NCBI GenBank assembly: GCA_965261105.1
Contig: CBDHCM010000006.1
Location: 682,001-746,000, forward strand
DNA length: 64,000 bases
Direction of reading: 5' to 3'
Origin: Aldehydirespirator sp965261105
GTDB taxonomy: Bacteria; Actinomycetota; Acidimicrobiia; Acidimicrobiales; Aldehydirespiratoraceae
A program made the translations under genes and the position numbers. The notes beneath the pieces are model-generated. The model did not search any database. It saw only the letters and a list, made by a program, of their open reading frames with translations, and was not told the DNA's origin. Shown one piece after another: positions 59,302 through 64,000 of the stretch (within the stretch, counting starts at the first letter, position 1; the number at the start of each line of letters is the position of its first letter).

Positions 59302-60911
59302 CGCGAGATCCCCGGCGCCATGCGCTCCAGCGTCCGGAGCTCGAGCGCGGCGACCAGCCAGTACCCGATCACCGCCACCAGCGTCAGCACCGCCACCGAC
59401 ACCCACAGCACGTTGTAGTCGTTGCGGGTGAAGGCGATGACCATGACCGCTCCAATCCCGTCGCCGGTGGCCAGCCACTCGGCCACGGTTGCTCCCAGCA
59501 GCGACGTCGGCACCGCGATGCGGGCTGAGGCGAGCAGGGCCGGAACCGCCGACGGTAGGTAGGCGTTGCGCACGTTGGCCACCGACCGGGCGTCGTACGA
59601 CCTCAGAACGTCCAGAATGCCATCCGGGGTGCGGCACATCGCCGAGTAGCAGTTGACCAGGGTCGGGAAGAACGACATGACGGCCACGATCGCGGTGGTG
59701 GTCAGCACGCCTCGCCCGACAAACAGGATGATCAGCGGCGTGGTGACGATGATCGGGATCGACCGCAGAGCCACCGCGATCGGCATCAGGGCGCGCTCCA
59801 GCCACGGGACCAAGATGAACGCGACGGCCGTCGCCAACGCTCCGACCAGACCGGCAACGTAGCCCAGCGACGTGGTCCACAGCGTGGTGCCCAGAGCGCC
59901 GAAGACGGAGGATCGGGTCTCCGCCGCATCCGCGTTGGTGAAAAGTTCCTGCCAGACGTCCACAGGCGTCTTGGCGAAGAATGGCTTGATCTGGAACACC
60001 CACAGGAACGCGTACCAAAAGACGAACACCACGACGATGGGAGCCACGAGCGTCGCCAACCGGTTGAGCAGTCCGGGCTCCTGGCGGGCTGTCGGGACGG
60101 CGCCCAAGTCCAGTGGGGGCGACCACGGGCACAGGTACCGGCCCAGCGCTCCGATCGCCATGTAGCCGCCGGTGGCCACGACCGTGGACAACACTGCGAT
60201 GACCCACACCCGGTCGGTGTCGAGAGCGCCCAGAGCTCTCACAGTGAGTATTCCCAGACCCCGGTGGGCGCCGGTGAACTCGCCGACGACCGCGCCCAGG
60301 AAGGCGGCCGGCGCGGCAATCTGGAGACCGGCGAACATCGCGGGCACCGACGCCCGCAGCCGGACGCTGTGGAAGGCGACGAGCCGGCCCTTGCCGTAGG
60401 AGCGGACCACGTCCAGGGCGCTTCCCGGCGCCAGGTCGAAGCCGAGCAGGGCAGCCACGTAGGTGGTGAACAGCACGGCGAGGGCCGACAGCGCGATCGG
60501 GGTTCCGTTGCCCGGGCCGGTGATCAACCGCAGGATCGGGGCCATCGCGATGAAGGGCAGGCAGAAGATCGTCAGCGCCACCGCCCCGATACTGCGGCGC
60601 AGCACTGGAACGAGAGACGCTGCCGCGGCCAGGGCAATGGCCGCCACGTTGCCCCATAGGAACCCCCATGCCGCGGTACGCGACGAGTGCCAGAGGTTGC
60701 GCAGGTACAGGTCGCGGAACTCGAAGAACTCGGCCACAACCGCGGTGGGCGGCGACAGCCGGTACGAGCCCGCGTACACGGTGCGGGCGGCCAGCTCCCA
60801 CAGCGCGATCACTCCGATTCCCACCAGCACGCTGAGCGCCCGCGACGGCACTCGGCTGCCCCCGTCGAGACCGCTGGCAGCGACAGGGACGTCTTGGGCG
60901 GTGTCGGTCAA
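59298..60911 (-). CDS. ABC transporter permease, two fused BPD domains
   Basis: A 537-aa membrane protein with two copies of the binding-protein-dependent permease domain. Each has the EAA-like loop: VRSYGKGRLVAFHSVRLRASVPAMFAGLQIAAPAAFLGAVVGEF in the first half and LRSYDARSVANVRNAYLPSAVPALLASARIAVPTSLLGATVAEW in the second. Most SsuC/TauC/NrtB permeases are single-domain and dimerise; here both halves are one chain. It starts at TTG overlapping the ATPase stop. Confidence 0.85.
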   Translation of the reverse strand: MTDTAQDVPVAASGLDGGSRVPSRALSVLVGIGVIALWELAARTVYAGSYRLSPPTAVVAEFFEFRDLYLRNLWHSSRTAAWGFLWGNVAAIALAAAASLVPVLRRSIGAVALTIFCLPFIAMAPILRLITGPGNGTPIALSALAVLFTTYVAALLGFDLAPGSALDVVRSYGKGRLVAFHSVRLRASVPAMFAGLQIAAPAAFLGAVVGEFTGAHRGLGILTVRALGALDTDRVWVIAVLSTVVATGGYMAIGALGRYLCPWSPPLDLGAVPTARQEPGLLNRLATLVAPIVVVFVFWYAFLWVFQIKPFFAKTPVDVWQELFTNADAAETRSSVFGALGTTLWTTSLGYVAGLVGALATAVAFILVPWLERALMPIAVALRSIPIIVTTPLIILFVGRGVLTTTAIVAVMSFFPTLVNCYSAMCRTPDGILDVLRSYDARSVANVRNAYLPSAVPALLASARIAVPTSLLGATVAEWLATGDGIGAVMVIAFTRNDYNVLWVSVAVLTLVAVIGYWLVAALELRTLERMAPGISR

Positions 60912-61711
60912 TTGTCGTCCGCCTCGAATTGCACGACCTGTCCCTCGGAGCGATGCAAGATGGCTGAAACGGCCTCAACCTCCGCATGGAACGCTTCGGT
61001 GAGGAGCAGGTCTCGTGTCCGGGGCCGCTCGAAACCGATGACATGGCGAGCCACGATCCTGCCCGGTCGCGGCGACATCACGAGCACCTCGTCGGCCGCG
61101 TACACTGCCTCGGGGATCGAGTGTGTGACCAGCAGCGTGGTCGTGCCCCGTGCCGCCCAGATCCGCTGCAACTCGTCGTTCAACTGCTGGCGGGTGAGGG
61201 CGTCGAGGGCGCCGAAGGGCTCGTCGAGTAGGAGCAGGTCGGGTTCGGTCACCAGCGACCGGGCGATGGCCACCCTTTGACGCATTCCGCCCGAGAGCTG
61301 CGAGGGCCGGGCCTTCTCGAATCCCTGCAGCCCGACCAGCTCGATCAGCTCGCTGACCGCGTCGGTGTCGTGGCGGCGGCCGACGAGCTCCAGCGCGAGC
61401 CGGATGTTCGTTGAGACGGTCCGCCAAGGCAGCAGAGACGGATCCTGGAAGGCCACGCCGATGCGCTGGCCCCGCCGCATTTCGTCGGGAGACGCGCCGT
61501 CCATCTCGATGGTCCCCTCGTCGGGGACGTCGAGTCCGGCTACCAGGCGCAGTGCGGTGGACTTGCCGCATCCCGACGGGCCGATCAGGGCGGTGAAGCC
61601 GCCCGCGGGCACGCGCATGTCGAGCCCGCGCAGCGCTGTCACCTCTCCGCTGCCGAGGGCGAAGGTGCGTCCGACCCCGACGATGTCTACCGGCGCGCCC
61701 CGCCGGGCCAT
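60908..61711 (-). CDS. ABC transporter ATPase (nitrate/sulfonate/taurine type)
   Basis: This 267-aa ATPase has Walker A IGPSGCGKSTALRL, Q loop VAFQDPSLLPWRTVSTNI, signature LSGGMRQRVAIARSL, Walker B LLLLDEPFGALD, and VTHSIPEAVYAADEV. The pattern, especially PSLLPWRTV and HSIPEA, fits the SsuB/TauB/NrtD group. It begins 35 bases after the binding-protein gene and overlaps the permease. The start is ATG 61711 or GTG 61714. Confidence 0.9.
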   Translation of the reverse strand: MARRGAPVDIVGVGRTFALGSGEVTALRGLDMRVPAGGFTALIGPSGCGKSTALRLVAGLDVPDEGTIEMDGASPDEMRRGQRIGVAFQDPSLLPWRTVSTNIRLALELVGRRHDTDAVSELIELVGLQGFEKARPSQLSGGMRQRVAIARSLVTEPDLLLLDEPFGALDALTRQQLNDELQRIWAARGTTTLLVTHSIPEAVYAADEVLVMSPRPGRIVARHVIGFERPRTRDLLLTEAFHAEVEAVSAILHRSEGQVVQFEADDN

Positions 61712-61745
61712 CACCTGCGACGGCAGGTACCGCTAGGACGATCCG

Positions 61746-62780
61746 TCACGAGAGCACCGGACCGTCGGCGTAGATCTCCTCCAGCAGGGACCGGTCCCAC
61801 AGGTCCGCGGTCACGCCCACGCCGAGCGCGCCCAGCGTCTCGATGTTCTCCTGCACGGACTCGTCGGTGAACCACAGGAACCCGTTCGCGTCGGTGTCCG
61901 CGCTGAACATGATCTTGAGCTGCTCGGAGGCCTGCACCTGCTGCGTCTCCAAGTCCATGCCCGCGTCCGGGAACCGGTCGACGGTCAGCTGGGCGGCCGC
62001 GTCGGTGTCGCTCTTGTACTCCTGCCAGCCCAGGATGTCGCCCCTCAGCAGGCCGAGCACCGTGTCCCGGTTGTTCGCCAGCGAGTCCTCGGTCACGATG
62101 TAGGTCTGGCTGTGCACTGCGTAGCCGAAATCGGCGAACAGCATGGTCGTGTTGTCGATCCCCTTGACGGTCATGGCCACTGGCAGGTCGGTGAGCCAGC
62201 ACAGCAGCGAGTCGACCTCGCCGTTCGCGAGCGGTGCCGGGTCATAGTCGCTGGTGATCACCTCGATCTGGCTGATGTCGACACCGTTGAGCGACGTCAG
62301 CAATTCGAGATCGAGCTGATTGTTGAAGGCCATCCCCAGCTTCGTGCCTTCGAGGTCGCCGGGCTCGTTGATTGGGTTGTCCGCCAGCGAGGCGATCACG
62401 AACGGGTTGCGCTGCATAGCCACGCCGATGATCTTGAACGGAGCGCCGTCGGCCACGGACTGGCCGGTGAAGTTCGCAGCCGAGATGCCCACGAGGGCCT
62501 GGCCCGCGGCCACGGCAGCGTCGGGAGACACACCCGGCCCGCCGGGTACCAGCGCCACGTCGAGGCCGTACCGCTCGTAGTAGCCGCGTTCGTGCGCGAT
62601 GTAGGAGCCGCCGAACTGCACCGAGTCGAACCAGCTCAACTGGAAGTTCGCGGGCGTGAGGGCTTCGGGCTCGCTGGTGCCCGAGCACGCGGCGAGCACG
62701 CTGCTGCCGCCCAGGAGCAGCCCGGCCCCGGCGGCGGTGCCTCCCACGAATGTGCGTCTGGAGAATTTGTTGGCGGTCAT
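61746..62780 (-). CDS. ABC substrate-binding protein (NMT1/SsuA-like), Tat lipoprotein
   Basis: This 344-aa protein begins MTANKFSRRTFVGGTAAGAGLLLGGSSVLAACSG, a twin-arginine signal followed by a lipobox (LAAC), so it is probably exported folded and lipid-anchored. The mature part (FQLSWFDSVQFGGSYIAHERGYYERYGLDVALVPGGP) is the NMT1/THI5-like fold used for sulfonates, nitrate, pyrimidine precursors or aromatic acids. It is the first gene of the operon. GGGGG lies five bases before the ATG, and the leader contains an 8-bp hairpin (62800-62829) downstream of the palindromic operator. Confidence 0.9.
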   Translation of the reverse strand: MTANKFSRRTFVGGTAAGAGLLLGGSSVLAACSGTSEPEALTPANFQLSWFDSVQFGGSYIAHERGYYERYGLDVALVPGGPGVSPDAAVAAGQALVGISAANFTGQSVADGAPFKIIGVAMQRNPFVIASLADNPINEPGDLEGTKLGMAFNNQLDLELLTSLNGVDISQIEVITSDYDPAPLANGEVDSLLCWLTDLPVAMTVKGIDNTTMLFADFGYAVHSQTYIVTEDSLANNRDTVLGLLRGDILGWQEYKSDTDAAAQLTVDRFPDAGMDLETQQVQASEQLKIMFSADTDANGFLWFTDESVQENIETLGALGVGVTADLWDRSLLEEIYADGPVLS

Positions 62781-62836
62781 GTGGGTCCCCCTGTTCAGAC
62801 AGCCCTCAGCGCCGAACCGCCGAGGGCTGAGGTCAC

Positions 62837-62851
62837 TTTGATCACATCAAA
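62837..62851. promoter_or_regulatory. Palindromic operator TTTGAT-CAC-ATCAAA
   Basis: A perfect 6+3+6 palindrome lies 57 bases upstream of the ABC binding-protein start, identical in both arms to the site at 47949-47963. A DtxR-family gene starts 0.8 kb away on the same strand and ends 110 bases from the site. Such a position suits repression or activation of the uptake/oxidation operon. Confidence 0.6.
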
Positions 62852-62960
62852 GTACCACACCCCCAGCGCAGCCGCCCAAGTCGAGGTGACGCGCCGACGC
62901 TGCTGGAGTACGCCGAGGTCCGGCTAGCGCGGCGCAAGGCCGTCGGGCGGTGGGCCGCGG

Positions 62961-63662
62961 CTATTCGGCCGGCGCGGCGGTGACGAGGATGCGGGAGGTG
63001 GCGTAGTCGCTCAGGCCCACGGGGCCGCCCTCGACGTCGAGGGTGAAGGTGCCGTCGGGGGAGCGGGCCGTGACCGTGCCCGTCGATCCCGGCGTCACCC
63101 TGGCCTGCTCCAGGAACTCCAGCATCCCCGGCTGGAACTCCAGCTCCTCGGGGATGCGCTGCACGGTGAATCCCCGCCCCACGTCCAGGGTGTGGAGCGC
63201 GACCATCTTGGGCGCCTGATACCCCGAGCCGGGGATGGGGTTGCCGTGCGGGCAGGTGGTGGGTTGCTCGAGCACCCGGATCATTGCCGTCTCCACCGCG
63301 GGGGAGATGATGTGCTCCCATTTGCCGGCCTCCTGGTGGGCCTCGGCCCAGGAGAGTCCGAGGATGTCGGTGAGGAAGCACTCGGCCAGCCGGTGGCGCC
63401 GGACCACCGTCTCGGCCAGCGAGTATCCCGCCGCGGTGAGATGGATCGTGCCCTTGCCCTGCTCGACCAGGCCCTCGGCCTGCATCCGGCGGATCATCTC
63501 CGACACCGCGGGGCGGGAGATCTCCAGGCGGTCGGCGATGCGGGCCTGGATGACCTCCAGGTCGTCCTCGGCCAACTCGAAGATCGTCTCGCAGTACTCC
63601 TCGAAGGCGGGATGCCACTCGGGCGACTCGTACGGCACCGTCTCCGTCGGGGTCGAGGTCAT
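62961..63662 (-). CDS. DtxR/MntR-family metal-dependent regulator
   Basis: A 233-aa protein. An N-terminal winged helix (FEEYCETIFELAEDDLEVIQARIADRLEISRPAVSEMIRRMQAEGLVEQ) is followed by a metal-binding/dimerisation domain (RRHRLAECFLTDILGLSWAEAHQEAGKWEHIISPAVE) with the family's His, Glu and Cys-His residues. TTCPHGNPIPG follows, and the C-terminus is an SH3-like FeoA domain. It would respond to iron or manganese. Iron control would suit the iron-dependent oxygenases downstream, but its own site is not proven. Confidence 0.9.
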   Translation of the reverse strand: MTSTPTETVPYESPEWHPAFEEYCETIFELAEDDLEVIQARIADRLEISRPAVSEMIRRMQAEGLVEQGKGTIHLTAAGYSLAETVVRRHRLAECFLTDILGLSWAEAHQEAGKWEHIISPAVETAMIRVLEQPTTCPHGNPIPGSGYQAPKMVALHTLDVGRGFTVQRIPEELEFQPGMLEFLEQARVTPGSTGTVTARSPDGTFTLDVEGGPVGLSDYATSRILVTAAPAE

Positions 63663-63707
63663 GACACCACCATATTCGCGAGCGGGGCCGCTCGCCGTCC
63701 ACAGGCC

Positions 63708-63754
63708 AAATCCCTGTGGCAGGTGACCGTGCAGGTCGTCAACTACAGGGATTT
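63708..63754. terminator. Inverted repeat AAATCCCTGT/ACAGGGATTT between two minus-strand genes
   Basis: Perfect 10-base arms at 63708-63717 and 63745-63754 are separated by 27 bases, just after the stop of the F420-type oxidoreductase gene and before the DtxR gene. A smaller nested CCACAG/CTGTGG pair overlaps the left arm. It could be a terminator of the upstream gene, or an operator at the DtxR promoter. No U-tract follows. Confidence 0.35.
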
Positions 63755-63763
63755 CGTGTCCGG

Positions 63764-64000
63764 TTACTCGCCTTCGAGCTCTGCGATGACCGGGGCGAAG
63801 GCCTCAATGTCGGTGCTGGCCGCCCCCAGAATCATGTAGCTGAAGCCCCAGCGCTCCCGTCGCTGGCGGAGAGTGTCGGCGATCTCGGCCGGCGAGCCGA
63901 TCAGCAGCAGCGGGATGTCGGCCACCGCCTCGGCGGGCTGGCCGAACATGTTCGCGGTCGCCTCGATTGCCTCGGTTGTGTCTCGGCCACCCTCTGTGAT
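63764..64000 (-). CDS. C-terminal part of an LLM-class F420-dependent oxidoreductase (runs off window)
   Basis: The last 78 residues are visible: ITEGGRDTTEAIEATANMFGQPAEAVADIPLLLIGSPAEIADTLRQRRERWGFSYMILGAASTDIEAFAPVIAELEGE. The LIGSPAEIADTLRQRRERWGFSYMIL block is characteristic of the C-terminus of luciferase-like F420 oxidoreductases common in actinobacteria. The start and active site lie beyond the window. Confidence 0.85.
   Translation of the reverse strand: MTEGGRDTTEAIEATANMFGQPAEAVADIPLLLIGSPAEIADTLRQRRERWGFSYMILGAASTDIEAFAPVIAELEGE

Noticed and set aside
1..64000. tRNA or rRNA genes, or a tRNA-associated integration site for the accessory island
   Set aside because: No cloverleaf-like or rRNA-like sequence was noticed on reading, and no integrase gene of the tyrosine or serine type is present. 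A dedicated tRNA scan would be needed to exclude them fully.

Overview
The window looks like a chromosomal stretch of a high-GC actinobacterium, most likely an uncultured Acidimicrobiia-type organism. The reasons are the GC-rich codon use, a HelD/HelR-type RNA polymerase-recycling helicase, an F420-dependent (LLM) oxidoreductase fragment, a Lnt homologue with an unusual active-site residue, and many Rieske, phytanoyl-CoA-dioxygenase, amidohydrolase and mandelate-racemase genes. The lineage is inference; no rRNA or tRNA gene was seen.

0-15 kb is an accessory defence-like island. After an IS481/IS3-like element come two diverged copies of a three-gene cassette: GHKL-type ATPase (A), about 263 aa unknown (B), about 310 aa unknown (C). 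The genes within each copy are translationally coupled or tightly spaced. The copies flank a PAPS-reductase-like ATP pyrophosphatase gene. A convergent DUF4007-like gene with a damaged C-terminus follows, then a DUF3467 gene with a small partner, an IS1182 element, a decayed cysteine desulfurase, a CcdA-like/MazF toxin-antitoxin pair and an ankyrin-repeat gene. A DndC-like enzyme, DUF4007 and a NifS/DndA-like relict together suggest a sulfur-based (phosphorothioation-like) DNA modification or defence locus. The duplicated GHKL cassettes would be its undescribed partners.

16-28 kb holds a giant membrane protein made of two DUF2339 modules, an IS relic beside a methyltransferase/endonuclease pair, an IS1380 element that splits an aldehyde dehydrogenase gene, and an AAA/DUF4143 ATPase preceded by 23-bp iterons. 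28-41 kb is mostly housekeeping: an alpha/alpha-toroid protein, methyltransferase, glycosyltransferase and Lnt operon; a patatin-hemE-hemY-cyclase operon; a HelD-like helicase; and an orphan ABC ATPase.

41-56 kb contains a threefold repeated promoter cassette. Three tandem 16-bp palindromic operators lie between divergent genes: a LuxR-type HTH regulator on one side, and a secreted trypsin-like protease plus a lipoprotein on the other. The three copies have decayed in different ways. Between the first and second copies is a catabolic cluster: Rieske oxygenase, two amidohydrolases, aldo/keto reductase, enolase-superfamily enzyme and XRE-cupin regulator. It includes a chain of repeated mini-cistrons. 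An RHH/PIN-like toxin-antitoxin pair follows the third copy.

56.6-62.8 kb is one overlapping minus-strand operon encoding a nitrate/sulfonate/taurine-type ABC importer (binding protein, ATPase, fused double permease), a two-subunit Rieske ring-hydroxylating oxygenase and a phytanoyl-CoA-type dioxygenase. A DtxR-family regulator lies upstream. A perfect palindrome, TTTGAT-N3-ATCAAA, sits ahead of this operon and again at the aldo/keto reductase divergent promoter, which hints at shared control.
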